Assembly (NCBI RefSeq): GCF_038811545.1
Contig: NZ_CP133319.1
Location: 1,951,516-2,015,515, forward strand
Direction of reading: 5' to 3'
Source: Rhodoligotrophos sp. CJ14
Lineage (GTDB): Bacteria > Pseudomonadota > Alphaproteobacteria > Rhizobiales > Im1
Length of the DNA: 64,000 bases
Each line of letters starts with the position of its first letter. Position 1 is the first letter of the stretch. Positions 1 through 8,689 of the stretch are shown one piece after another. Below the pieces are notes generated by a model. It was not told the origin of the DNA, did not search any database, and worked only from the letters and a program-made list of their open reading frames with translations. The translations under genes were made by a program, and so were the position numbers.

Positions 1-3000
1 CCAGCTCCGCCGTGATTTTGTAATAGGCGATGATCTGGTCGTTCCAGCAATTGAGGAAGTGAAGATTGGCGAACGACCATAGCGCCGGGTTCTCGCGCCG
101 GATGCGATTGATCAGCGCTACATCAGCACGAATATTGCCGGGCCGATCCCAATCCCAGGCGCGGATTTCGTATTTCTCGCTGTCGAGATATTCCTCGCGT
201 CCAGGCAAGGCCGCAGCCTCGCATAGTTCGAAACCGTTATAAATGCCATAGACCGTGGACAGCGTGGCCGCGAGAACCAGGCGTGCCTGGAAGCCGGCCC
301 GCCCGCTGGTCTGCAGGTAACGGGGATTGATATCGGGCGTATTGGTGAAGAAATTCGGCCGCATATAGTTCTGCGGACCGTCTGTCGTCAGCTCCGTTAG
401 ATACTCGATGAGCTCGGCCTTCGTATCTCGCCAGGTGAAATAACTGTAGGACTGGGTAAAGCCGAGCTTCGCCAGCCGCTTCATCACCTTGGGCCGGGTA
501 AAGGCCTCCGCCAGGAAGATCGTATCGGGATGCTGGTTTTGAACCTCCCGGATCAGCCATTCCCAGAATGGGAACGGCTTGGTATGCGGATTGTCCACCC
601 GGAAGATCTTGACCCCGTGCTCCGCCCAGAACAGCACCACATCCCGCAACGCATGCCAGAGCGAGGGGAACGAGGATGGCCCGTAGAAATGGACATTGAC
701 GATGTCCTCATATTTCTTCGGCGGGTTCTCTGCATATTTGATCGATCCATCCGGCCGCCAGTCGAACCATTCCGGATGCTCCCGGATCCAGGGATGATCC
801 GGCGAGCACTGGATGGCGAAATCGAGCGCGATCTCAAGCCCGTGCGCCTTGGCTGCGGCAACCAGCCTTGCGAAATCCTCGAACGTGCCGAGCTCCGGAT
901 GCAGGGCATCATGCCCTCCCTCCTCCGAGCCGATGGCATAGGGACTGCCGGGATCATCCGGGCCGGGCGTCAGCGTGTTATTGGGTCCCTTGCGGTTCTT
1001 CCGGCCGATCGGATGGATCGGAGGGAAATAGAGCACGTCGAACCCCATGTCCCGCACATAGGGCAACCGGGCGATCACGTCATCGAACGTGCCATGCCGA
1101 TTGGGATCGCCGGACTGTGAGCGGGGAAACATTTCATACCATGCGGCAACCGCCGCCGCCCGCCGCTCGACGATGACCTGCAGCGTGCGATGATAGGATG
1201 TGAGATTGACCCGTGGTGCCGCCCGGCGCATCAATGCCATCGTCTCGGGCGAGCGGAAGGCCTCGAGCTGCGCCTCGTCGGGCGTGATATCGAGCAGCTT
1301 TTGCAGCGCCGCCCGGTCGAGGCGCGTGGCCTGCTCCAGCGCCTCGGCGATGAGGCTGCGTCCCTCGATCAGCTCGAGCGAGACGTCGAGCCCGGCGCCG
1401 ATCTTCTTCTCGACCTCATATTGCCAATAGCCGAAACTGTCCTTCCAGCCCGAGATGGTACAGTCATACCGGCCGATCCGATCGAGAATGATGCGGGCAG
1501 TCCAGCGGTCATTGCCGATATGCTCAAGCGGCACCTCCCGCCAGGTCTGCTCTCCCGGTGCCCGATAGAACAGCGAGGCATCGATCTTGTCGTGCCCATC
1601 CGCGAAGATGTCCGCGGACACCTCGAGCACCTCGCCGACGATGCGCTTGGCCGGGAATCGCCCGCCGTCGATTTCCGGCTCGACCGCCTCGATTGCCACC
1701 TGCTGCGGAGCCAGGATGTCCAGCGGAATGGCATCGCGCAGCCGATCACCCGACATGCCGAGCCGCTTCCCGCGCAAGATACGCGTCTCATAAGCACCGA
1801 GCGGCCGCAGCGGGTCCGCTCCTGCATCGGCCGTGGCTCCTCCGCCGGTTATGACCTCCCCGGTGATTGCGGGCGTGATGTCTTCGAAGCTGCCAAAGAA
1901 CCCGCCCGTCGCCGCAAGCAGGCGCGCAAGGCTGGGCGGTTCTGCAAGATCGGGGGTCGGATTGACGAGAACCGCGACGGCGGATTGGGCATCCTGCTCC
2001 CGCTCCGCGTCGAACCGCAGGAAAGCCGCCGGCAACTCGTCAGGCGCGGCGACCAGCCTCAACAGATGCTCACTCTGCAACGCCGCATTGTCAGCTTTGA
2101 GCTTGTTCACGGCGGCGATCAGCAGGCTAAGATCGAAGTCCCGGTCCGCGACACAACGCGCCCAATCATCCTCACGAGCACCCGCAGTCGAGACCCCGCG
2201 CAGGCCATACTCGAAGCCCATGGGCATCCATAGACCTGTGGAAAAGGCGGCGGCGAACAGATAGCGCTGAACATGGATCTGTCTGATTACGTCAGCCGGC
2301 TGCATCCCGAACCCGTCCGCGAGATGGCCCGTGCGATCATCTTCCGGAAAGGCGATTGTCTTCACCCGATGCCGGAACTGGTCATATTGCGAAATCAGCC
2401 AGTCCTGCCGGAAATCCCACCAGGCGCTGCTGTTGAACACGAAATCAAAGCCCGCGCCAGCCGTCGCGAGCATGGTCTCGACTGCAACGCCCAGCGCGTC
2501 CGCGATCATCAGAGTGTCCGGCGCGCGATCGCGGATATGACTGATGAGGCCCCGCCATACCGCCAGCGGCACCCGATGCGCCTGGCGGCAGAGAAAACCG
2601 GCGACGCCCGCTTCCAGCGCTTGCTCGACCGGACCGATGCTCTCCGCAAGGCTCGACTGCCCGCCATCATCCAGCAGCCCGGGCGGGGCCGGCTCTTCCG
2701 GGAGCAGGCTGATCTCGATGATAAGGCCCAAGCCCGCTGCCCGCGCCTTGTCCGCGAGCATGGCCAGCGCTTCTTCGGCGAGCCCTCCGTCATCGCCGAG
2801 GAAACCACGCCCGATGCGCCCGGGTGAGATGACAAAATGATCGGTGCGACCGCTGCCGAATCCGCTGTCCACATGGACAAGATCGAAGCCAAGCTGTGCC
2901 GCGTGGCGGAAAATCTCGTCCCACTGAGCCACTGGGCCAGCCAGCGCCGGCTTCAGCCCATATATCCTAGGCGCACCGGCGACGGGGGCAGACGGCTTGG

Positions 3001-3046
3001 GTTGCAATGCCACGCCAGTCTCCATCTCCACGCCGGTCCGCTGCAT
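1..3046 (-). CDS. glgE: Alpha-1,4-glucan:maltose-1-phosphate maltosyltransferase GlgE, long form (C-terminus beyond window)
   Basis: The reading frame is open from an ATG at 3046 to the left edge, giving 1015 residues with no stop. A GGAGG lies about 9 bases upstream of the ATG. GlgE (GH13) adds maltose units from maltose-1-phosphate to a growing alpha-glucan. The core is clear: a maltosyltransferase N-terminal domain from about residue 440, and a catalytic barrel from about 630 with PPIHPIGRKNRKG near 675-687. The nucleophile is Asp818 in FRVDNPHTKPFPFWEW and the acid/base is Glu847 in FLAEAFTRP. Ordinary GlgE is about 660 residues. Here about 430 extra N-terminal residues form a second GH13-like module whose equivalent positions (FLCRQAHRVP near 151-160, MIADALG near 180-186) lack both catalytic acids. 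The treS/mak/glgB partners, if present, lie outside. Confidence 0.93.
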   Translation of the reverse strand, partial: MQRTGVEMETGVALQPKPSAPVAGAPRIYGLKPALAGPVAQWDEIFRHAAQLGFDLVHVDSGFGSGRTDHFVISPGRIGRGFLGDDGGLAEEALAMLADKARAAGLGLIIEISLLPEEPAPPGLLDDGGQSSLAESIGPVEQALEAGVAGFLCRQAHRVPLAVWRGLISHIRDRAPDTLMIADALGVAVETMLATAGAGFDFVFNSSAWWDFRQDWLISQYDQFRHRVKTIAFPEDDRTGHLADGFGMQPADVIRQIHVQRYLFAAAFSTGLWMPMGFEYGLRGVSTAGAREDDWARCVADRDFDLSLLIAAVNKLKADNAALQSEHLLRLVAAPDELPAAFLRFDAEREQDAQSAVAVLVNPTPDLAEPPSLARLLAATGGFFGSFEDITPAITGEVITGGGATADAGADPLRPLGAYETRILRGKRLGMSGDRLRDAIPLDILAPQQVAIEAVEPEIDGGRFPAKRIVGEVLEVSADIFADGHDKIDASLFYRAPGEQTWREVPLEHIGNDRWTARIILDRIGRYDCTISGWKDSFGYWQYEVEKKIGAGLDVSLELIEGRSLIAEALEQATRLDRAALQKLLDITPDEAQLEAFRSPETMALMRRAAPRVNLTSYHRTLQVIVERRAAAVAAWYEMFPRSQSGDPNRHGTFDDVIARLPYVRDMGFDVLYFPPIHPIGRKNRKGPNNTLTPGPDDPGSPYAIGSEEGGHDALHPELGTFEDFARLVAAAKAHGLEIALDFAIQCSPDHPWIREHPEWFDWRPDGSIKYAENPPKKYEDIVNVHFYGPSSFPSLWHALRDVVLFWAEHGVKIFRVDNPHTKPFPFWEWLIREVQNQHPDTIFLAEAFTRPKVMKRLAKLGFTQSYSYFTWRDTKAELIEYLTELTTDGPQNYMRPNFFTNTPDINPRYLQTSGRAGFQARLVLAATLSTVYGIYNGFELCEAAALPGREEYLDSEKYEIRAWDWDRPGNIRADVALINRIRRENPALWSFANLHFLNCWNDQIIAYYKITAEL

Positions 3047-3109
3047 GTCGAACACCTCCGCCCTCAAAGCCTTACGAAAGCTGAAAGCGACGGATCGGTT
3101 CCATCGCGA

Positions 3110-4150
3110 TTATGCTGCCTTTTTGACGAGGCCGCGATTGACCAGAGCCTCGGCGATCTGAACCGTGTTCAAAGCGGCACCCTTGCGCAGATTGTCGGAG
3201 ACAACCCACATCGCGATCCCATTGTCGACGGTGGGATCAACCCGGATACGGCTGATGAATGTGGCATAATCCCCCACGCACTCGACTGGAGTGACATAGC
3301 CGCCGGCCTCTCGCTTATCGATCACGAGGCAGCCCGGCGCCTCGCGCAGGATCTCGCGCGCCTCCTCGTCCGAGATCGGCTTCTCGAACTCGATATTGAC
3401 CGCCTCGGAATGGCCGACGAACACTGGCACGCGCACGGCGGTGCAGGTCACCTTGATCTTGGGATCCAGGATCTTCTTGGTCTCGACCTGCACCTTCCAC
3501 TCTTCCTTCGTATAGCCATCCTCCATGAACACATCGATATGGGGAATGACATTGAAGGCGATCTGCTTGGTGAACTTCTTGGGCTCGACCTCCTGGCCAG
3601 GCACATATTTGCCCTTGGTCTGGTCCCAAAGCTCATCCATTGCGTCCTTGCCGGCGCCCGAGACCGACTGATAGGTCGCCACCACCACCCGCTTGATCGT
3701 CGCCGCATCATGCAGGGGCTTGAGCGCCACCACGAGCTGCGCGGTCGAGCAGTTCGGATTGGCGATGATGTTGCGACGCTTCGGGTTGGCCATGTAGCTC
3801 TCCAGCACATGGGCGTTCACTTCGGGCACCACCAGGGGCACATCCTGCTCATACCGGAAGCAAGATGAATTATCGATGACAAGCGTACCCTTCGCACCGA
3901 TGCGCGGCGCCCATTCCTTGGCAACCGCCGATCCGGCCGACATCAGGCAGAAGTCGATCCCGGAGAAATCGAACTGCTCCAGATCCTCGCATTTGAGCGT
4001 GCGGTCCCCGAAAGAGACCTCGACCCCGAGCGAGCGCCGCGAGGCCACCGCGTGAACCTCGTCCACCGGGAATTCGCGTTCCTCGAGGATGTTGAGCATC
4101 TCCCGGCCCACATTCCCAGTGGCGCCGACCACAGCAACCTTATAGCCCAT
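3110..4150 (-). CDS. asd: Aspartate-semialdehyde dehydrogenase
   Basis: This 346-residue enzyme reduces aspartyl-4-phosphate to aspartate-4-semialdehyde with NADPH, the branch-point step for lysine, methionine, threonine and diaminopimelate. The N-terminal nucleotide-binding loop GATGNVG is at residues 9-15. The active-site cysteine is Cys134 in NPNCSTAQL, and the C-terminal part carries the HSEAVNIEF segment typical of the Asd dimerisation domain. Length matches the family. The start is fixed by AGGAGA about 8 bases upstream. It is followed after 63 bases by glgE on the same strand and preceded by a 371-base divergent gap that holds a candidate threonine-rich leader peptide. Confidence 0.97.
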   Translation of the reverse strand: MGYKVAVVGATGNVGREMLNILEEREFPVDEVHAVASRRSLGVEVSFGDRTLKCEDLEQFDFSGIDFCLMSAGSAVAKEWAPRIGAKGTLVIDNSSCFRYEQDVPLVVPEVNAHVLESYMANPKRRNIIANPNCSTAQLVVALKPLHDAATIKRVVVATYQSVSGAGKDAMDELWDQTKGKYVPGQEVEPKKFTKQIAFNVIPHIDVFMEDGYTKEEWKVQVETKKILDPKIKVTCTAVRVPVFVGHSEAVNIEFEKPISDEEAREILREAPGCLVIDKREAGGYVTPVECVGDYATFISRIRVDPTVDNGIAMWVVSDNLRKGAALNTVQIAEALVNRGLVKKAA

Positions 4151-4172
4151 GTGAAATCTCCTGAAACGGCAG

Positions 4173-4254
4173 CTCGTCTCTCCCGATGATCGGACCGCCG
4201 TGTGGCGGGGGCATGTCCCTCTCCCGCCGGGAGAGGATGCGGGATGAGACGAAG
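4173..4254 (-). promoter_or_regulatory. Candidate leader RNA of asd with alternative hairpins
   Basis: In the minus-strand transcript between the candidate leader peptide stop and asd there are four related segments. Segments 1 (4240-4254) and 2 (4228-4236) share a UCCCG ending. Segments 3 (4218-4226) and 4 (4173-4185) begin CGGGAGAG. Segments 2 and 3 form an 8-bp hairpin with a 3-base loop. Segment 1 can pair with segment 4 over 13 bp with two single-base bulges, or compete for segment 3. No U-run follows the hairpin, so a simple intrinsic terminator is not seen. The rest of the 371-base asd/GST gap (4151-4521) shows no other recognisable element; promoters for both genes must lie in it. Confidence 0.35.
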
Positions 4255-4332
4255 CTACGCGCCCGTCGTGGTGACGGCGCGTTTGGCAGTCGTCGTCGTT
4301 TTCGTCGCGGAAATGATGTGCCTAGCGCGCAT
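4255..4332 (-). CDS. Candidate threonine-rich leader peptide upstream of asd
   Basis: A 25-codon frame starts with ATG at 4332 and ends 104 bases before the asd start. Eight of its last 16 residues are threonine (KTTTTAKRAVTTTGA at the C-terminus), with two isoleucines (HII) before them. This is the composition expected of a ribosome-stalling attenuation peptide sensing threonine and isoleucine, as in the thr operon leader of enterobacteria. The codons are mainly ACG. The frame is open further upstream to 4452, but the short version has the leader-like size. The ribosome binding site is weak (GAGG about 13 bases upstream). Function is inferred from composition and position only. Confidence 0.38.
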   Translation of the reverse strand: MRARHIISATKTTTTAKRAVTTTGA

Positions 4333-4521
4333 CGACGTGTGCCCAGCCTCAAGCCCTGCGCGGAAGCACGCAGCGGCAGGAGTGTGGTGCATGAGCGGGA
4401 ACGGCTTGTCAAGCGGGCCGCTCACCCACCGGAAAAAATGTCTAACCCCCAATCGCGCGACGACTATGGCAGGTCTGTGCTAATCATCAGCAGCCAATGA
4501 CCTCGTCCAGGGAGCCCGCCC

Positions 4522-5142
4522 ATGCTGAAGCTCTTCTATGCGCCGAAGACCTGCGCCCTCGCCACTCATATTGCCCTGATTGATGCCGGTGCGAACTATG
4601 AACTCGCACGGTTGGATTTCGGCGCAGAGGAACAGCGCAAGCCCGAATATCTCGAGGTCAATCCCAAGGGTCGTGTGCCCGCACTTGTAACGGAGCGAGG
4701 CCCTCTCACCGAAACCCCGGCACTTCTGGCATATATTGCTCAGCGCTTCCCAGAAGCGGCATTGGCGCCCTTGGGTGATCCCTTCGCATTTGCTGAGGTT
4801 CAAGCCTTCAACAGCTATCTCTGCGCGACGGTTCACGTGGCCCATGCCCACGGCCGGCGCGGCTATCGCTGGGTGGACGAGCCCGAGGCCATTGCCGCCA
4901 TGCAGCGCAAGCTGCCGGCATCCGTCACCGCCTGCTTCGAGCTGATCGAGCACAAGATGCTCAGAGGTCCCTGGGTTATGGGCGAGAGCTATACTATCTG
5001 CGACCCCTACCTGTTCACGGTCGCCACATGGCTTGAAGGCGATGGCGTTGATATCTCCAAGCTGCCGCGGGTCATCGAGCATCGCGAGCGTATGGCTCAG
5101 CGTGAGAGCGTGAGGCAAGCGCTGGCCGAACAAGCATCCTGA
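4522..5142 (+). CDS. Glutathione S-transferase family protein
   Basis: This 206-residue protein has the two-domain GST layout. The thioredoxin-like N-terminal domain (about 1-78) carries FYAPKTCALATHIAL with Cys11 at the place of the active-site cysteine of bacterial beta-class GSTs. It also has the glutathione-binding stretch NPKGRVPAL (47-55) and the E-T pair before PALLAYIA. The helical C-terminal domain follows, with GESYTICDPYLFTVATW near 155. It probably conjugates or binds glutathione in detoxification; the substrate is not predictable. It is transcribed divergently from asd and stands alone. Confidence 0.9.
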   Translation: MLKLFYAPKTCALATHIALIDAGANYELARLDFGAEEQRKPEYLEVNPKGRVPALVTERGPLTETPALLAYIAQRFPEAALAPLGDPFAFAEVQAFNSYLCATVHVAHAHGRRGYRWVDEPEAIAAMQRKLPASVTACFELIEHKMLRGPWVMGESYTICDPYLFTVATWLEGDGVDISKLPRVIEHRERMAQRESVRQALAEQAS

Positions 5143-5272
5143 CGAAGCACGCGCGGGGTCTGTTCGGCCATTCCGTCCAGGCTGAGCTATTCTTTATTCA
5201 TCAGGAAACCAACATTCGAACGCGGCCTGACCACAGTCGCCAACATAATCACTGAACCCTCCTTCGGGAGGA

Positions 5273-5810
5273 GTGCGCGTTGCAAGCTATTGTGGAGACT
5301 GGCGGGAAATGATTGGCGAACCGAAGTGGCTTCAAATAGCGCGCCAATACATCGGCACACGGGAAATACCAGGCCCTCAGCACAACCCTGTCATCGTGAA
5401 CATGTGGGAGGAGATAGGCGCCCCGTTCCGGGATGACGAGACCGCTTGGTGCGGTGCTTTTGTCGGCCATGTTCTGCAACAAGCTGGCTTTTCTATCGTC
5501 GCCAAACCGGCCCTGGCCCGCGATTGGCAACACCTGCCCGTTCAACTAATCGAGCCGGCGCGCGGCAGCATAGCAGAGGTTACTATGGCGGGAATCCCCG
5601 CTGAGTTGGAAAGGCCATGTGGGCTTCGTCGTGGGTAAGACGGAAGACGGCGATCCCGTGCTGCTCGGCGGCAATCAGGGCGATGAGGTCAGGATAGAGC
5701 CATACTCGAACGAGAAAGTGCTCGGCTACTATTGGCCAACCGACCGTCAGGACGGTCAGCCGACGCTGAGATGTATGAGCTTCCAATGTTCTTCTCGAAA
5801 GAGGTATTGA
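5273..5810 (+). pseudogene. Frameshifted TIGR02594-family (NlpC/P60-like) cell-wall hydrolase relic
   Basis: Two consecutive frames together make one TIGR02594-type protein. The first (from 5273, or the ATG at 5309) gives WLQIARQYIGTREIPG and ETAWCGAFVGHVLQQAG with the presumed catalytic cysteine, then runs off at about 5580 to a stop at 5638. The next frame (+1) resumes as SWKGHVGFVVGKTEDGD and LLGGNQGDEV and ends near 5810. A one-base indel around 5575-5590 (in GCAGAGGTTACTATGG) would join them, giving the family pattern with Cys, His (GHVGF) and Asn/Gln residues. Both halves are otherwise well conserved, so this is either a recent pseudogene or a sequencing error. Confidence 0.7.
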
Positions 5811-6095
5811 CAGCAGACTTGCAGCTCTTGCCGGCTCCGGACGCCCGCGAGGAGGTGAAGCTGCTGTCGCCCTCGGCAGACGACGAGATCATCGAGAACG
5901 ATCGAGATGGCCTCTGCGCCCACCGCGTCGTCAGAAAAGACGAGCAATGCCCGTCGCTCGCCGAGCGGCGCGAGCTCGTGATGCTTGATGACAGGCCAGA
6001 CCAGACCGATCTCGCGGGCGGCATCGGCCACGAGGCCAATTTCGCCATGGCTTGACGCAAGGCCCGGCTGAGGTGCTCGACGCCCGGGCGGCTCC
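5811..6095. other. Convergent gap without an identified gene
   Basis: Both strands are open over much of this 285-base stretch with G/C-rich third positions, and neither translation is recognised. On the minus strand about 75 codons between roughly 6050 and 5830 read like protein (GEIGLVADAAREIGLVWP, then a segment rich in V, I, L and D) but have no convincing start or ribosome binding site and run into the pseudogene. It may be a gene remnant. No terminator hairpin was identified for either neighbour. Confidence 0.3.
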
Positions 6096-7208
6096 TCAGC
6101 CTGCCAGACCAGCCAGTTCCCTGGCGATCGCCGCACCCATTTCGGAGGTCGAAACCTCCCGCATTCCTGGCTGCATGATATCGCGGGTCCTGAGGCCCTG
6201 ATCGAGCACCTTGGCGATCGCCCCATCGAGCTTGTCCGCCCACTCGCCGAGCCCGAAGGAATAACGCAGCGCCATACCGAAGGACGCGATGGTGGCGATC
6301 GGATTGGCAATGCTCTTGCCCGCGATATCAGGGGCAGAACCGTGCACCGGCTCATACATCGCCTTGCGGCGGCCGGTCTTCTCGTCCGCAGCCCCGAGCG
6401 ACGCGGAGGGCAGCATGCCGAGCGAGCCCGTGAGCATGGCCGCCACATCCGACAGCATGTCGCCGAACAGATTGTCGGTCACGATCACGTCGAACTGCTT
6501 CGGCGCACGCACCAGCTGCATGCCGCAATTATCCGCCAGGATGTGCTCGAATTCGACATCCGCATAGTCGCGGGCGTGCACATCCCGCACCACCTCGTCC
6601 CACAACACGCCGGATTTCATCACATTCTTCTTGTCGGACGAGGAGACCTTGTTCCGGCGCGTCCGTGCAAGCTCGAAGGCGACGCGCGCGATGCGCTCGA
6701 TCTCATAGGTCTGGTAAACCTGGGTATCGACCGCCCGTTTCTGGCCATTGCCGAGATCGATAATCTCCTTGGGCTCGCCGAAATAGACCCCGCCGGTGAG
6801 CTCACGGACGATGAGAATGTCGAGCCCCTCGACCAGCTCGCGCTTGAGAGCGGATGCATCCGCAAGCGCCGGATAGCAGATGGCCGGCCTGAGATTGGCA
6901 AACAGGCCGAGGTCCTTCCTGAGCCGCAGCAGGCCAGCCTCGGGACGCTTGTCATAGGGCACCGCATCCCACTTCGGACCGCCCACTGCGCCGAACATCA
7001 CCGCATCCGAGGCCTGCGCCAGCGCCACGGTCTCTTCCGAGATGGCCTCGCCATGGGCATCATAGGCAGCACCGCCCACCAGCCCCCGCTCGACCTCGAA
7101 CCGGGCAATGCCCCGATCGTTGAACCAGTCGATCAGCCGCTCGACTTCTTTCATCACTTCAGTGCCGATCCCGTCGCCGGGCAGAACCAGGATGTTGAAT
7201 GCGGCCAT
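6096..7208 (-). CDS. leuB: 3-isopropylmalate dehydrogenase
   Basis: This 370-residue NAD-dependent enzyme oxidises and decarboxylates 3-isopropylmalate to 2-oxoisocaproate, the third step of leucine synthesis. Family marks are [10 protein letters not shown] at the N-terminus, [10 protein letters not shown], the [12 protein letters not shown] loop, the metal site region [10 protein letters not shown] and [13 protein letters not shown] near residue 280. I chose the ATG at 7208 ([12 protein letters not shown]) because AGGATAG stands 8 bases before it; a TTG five codons upstream has no such site. It is the last gene of the leuC-leuD-leuB run, 123 bases after leuD. Confidence 0.97.
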   Translation of the reverse strand: MAAFNILVLPGDGIGTEVMKEVERLIDWFNDRGIARFEVERGLVGGAAYDAHGEAISEETVALAQASDAVMFGAVGGPKWDAVPYDKRPEAGLLRLRKDLGLFANLRPAICYPALADASALKRELVEGLDILIVRELTGGVYFGEPKEIIDLGNGQKRAVDTQVYQTYEIERIARVAFELARTRRNKVSSSDKKNVMKSGVLWDEVVRDVHARDYADVEFEHILADNCGMQLVRAPKQFDVIVTDNLFGDMLSDVAAMLTGSLGMLPSASLGAADEKTGRRKAMYEPVHGSAPDIAGKSIANPIATIASFGMALRYSFGLGEWADKLDGAIAKVLDQGLRTRDIMQPGMREVSTSEMGAAIARELAGLAG

Positions 7209-7331
7209 CGATCTATCCTTCAAAGCGCTGGACGTTCAGGATGTAGGCTGCGGGAGAGAAGTCTGCCGCAGCGTAAGAAGGGCTGGCGCCGGCGCAGAGG
7301 CCGGCACTCCGTCAAGAATGAAATCTGCTGC

Positions 7332-7937
7332 TCAGAGCCAAGGACGGGCGCTCTGGGCCTGCTGCTCATAGCTGGCGATCGCGCCAGCCTTCTGCAGCGT
7401 CAGGCCGATATCGTCGAGCCCCTCAATGAGACAATGCTTGCGGAACGGATCGACATCGAACTTGATCTCGTGACCATCGGCATCACGGATGACCTGGTTC
7501 GGCAGGTCGATGGTCATCGTGGCGTTCGAGCCGCGGCTTGCGGTCTCCATCAGCTGGTCGACCTGCTCCTGTGGTAGCACGATCGGCAGGACACCGTTTT
7601 TGAAGCAGTTGTTGAAGAAGATGTCGGCGAAGGACGGCGCGATGATGCAGCGGATACCGAAGTCGAGCAAGGCCCAGGGCGCATGCTCGCGGCTTGATCC
7701 GCAGCCGAAATTCTCACCCGTGATCAGGATTTGCGCATTGCGATAGGCTGGCCTGTTGAGCACGAAATCCGGCTTCTCCGAACCATCGTCTTCGAAGCGA
7801 AGATCGAAGAACAGCCCCTTGCCCAGACCGCTGCGCTGGATCGTCTTCAAGAACTGCTTGGGGATGATCTGATCCGTATCGACATTGATCATCGCCAGGG
7901 GTGCCGCGACACCGGTCAGTTCAGTGAATTTCTCCAT
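7332..7937 (-). CDS. leuD: 3-isopropylmalate dehydratase small subunit
   Basis: This 201-residue subunit pairs with LeuC to isomerise 2-isopropylmalate to 3-isopropylmalate. The swivelling-domain signatures are present: [14 protein letters not shown] near residue 17, [17 protein letters not shown] near 78 and [13 protein letters not shown] near 108. The start at 7937 ([10 protein letters not shown]) has GGAG 9-10 bases upstream and gives the family length; an upstream in-frame start would add 12 atypical residues. It is separated from leuC by a metallopeptidase gene and a short membrane-protein gene, all on the same strand. Confidence 0.97.
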   Translation of the reverse strand: MEKFTELTGVAAPLAMINVDTDQIIPKQFLKTIQRSGLGKGLFFDLRFEDDGSEKPDFVLNRPAYRNAQILITGENFGCGSSREHAPWALLDFGIRCIIAPSFADIFFNNCFKNGVLPIVLPQEQVDQLMETASRGSNATMTIDLPNQVIRDADGHEIKFDVDPFRKHCLIEGLDDIGLTLQKAGAIASYEQQAQSARPWL

Positions 7938-8049
7938 GGTCCATCTCCACAGCATCAACCGAAGCAGCGCCATGGCTTCGGTAGGATCATGTTTAAGTCA
8001 AGCCGATTGCCTATCGGTCATGCGCCGGTCCGCTGCACGCGTCAATAGC

Positions 8050-8190
8050 TCAGGAGGCAAGATATGTCGAATAGAGGTGCCAGACGAGATAAATGAGCAG
8101 AGCAGCACCGATGCCACGCCCGATGCGCCGTCCCCATCGCACCACCGGATCTTTCTCGTCGTCGGAAGCTGGGCCGGGTTCAGGAGACAT
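8050..8190 (-). CDS. Small single-helix membrane protein, hypothetical
   Basis: A 46-residue frame from ATG 8190. A charged, Pro/Glu/Asp-rich N-terminus (SPEPGPASDDEKDPV) is followed by RWGRRIGRGIG and one hydrophobic segment (AALLIYLVWHLYSTYL) reaching almost to the C-terminus. The arginines before the helix predict an inside N-terminus. It begins 16 bases after the metallopeptidase stop, so the two are probably co-transcribed. The family is not recognised and the ribosome binding site is weak; a longer version starting at 8277 would overlap the metallopeptidase. Confidence 0.5.
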   Translation of the reverse strand: MSPEPGPASDDEKDPVVRWGRRIGRGIGAALLIYLVWHLYSTYLAS

Positions 8191-8206
8191 GGCATGGATG
8201 AAGCCG

Positions 8207-8668
8207 CTAGGCGCCGGCCTCGGCCTCGATCCGCTCCATGTCCTCATCGGACAGGCCGAAATGGTGGCCGATTTCATGGATCAGCACATGGGCCACGATA
8301 TCGCCGAGCGGATTCTCGTGCTCGGCCCAATAATCGAGAATCGGGCGGCGATAGAGCCAGATCATATTGGGCATTTGCCCCGATTGCGGGCTCGCCCCGT
8401 CGCTCGTCATCCCGACCCCGTGGAAGAGGCCGAGCAGGTCGAACGGCGTTTCCGCGTTGAGCTCTTTCAGCACTTCCTCGGTGGGGAAATCCGCCACCCG
8501 AATGATGATATCGCCGCACAGCGCACGGAAGGCATCGGGAAGTTGGGCAAAGGCTTCCGACGCCAAAGCCTCTATGTCATCAAGGGTTGGTGCAATGAAG
8601 CGTGACCTGTCCGGCCGGTACTCGCCAGTCACAGGATAATTGCTCCGATAGGGTTTATAGCTGCCCAA
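8207..8668 (-). CDS. Metallopeptidase family protein (zinicin-like)
   Basis: This protein of about 153 residues belongs to the small bacterial family of predicted Zn peptidases (minimal zincin fold). The zinc motif HEIGHHFGLSDEDM is near the C-terminus (about residues 131-144), with two His of HExxH and a third ligand likely in the following segment. The N-terminal part has the typical PTLDDIEALASEAFAQLPDAFR. The start shown is a TTG with GAGGAGAG about 12 bases upstream; an internal GTG at 8632 is the alternative. It lies 21 bases after leuC and is co-oriented with leuC and leuD. Its natural substrate is unknown. Confidence 0.85.
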   Translation of the reverse strand: MGSYKPYRSNYPVTGEYRPDRSRFIAPTLDDIEALASEAFAQLPDAFRALCGDIIIRVADFPTEEVLKELNAETPFDLLGLFHGVGMTSDGASPQSGQMPNMIWLYRRPILDYWAEHENPLGDIVAHVLIHEIGHHFGLSDEDMERIEAEAGA

Positions 8669-8689
8669 TTGGGGTTGGCTCTCCTCTAC

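Noticed and set aside
530-2827. Several plus-strand open frames opposite the left-edge gene
   Set aside because: They mirror the glgE reading frame, which is open for 1015 codons on the minus strand and carries all catalytic motifs.
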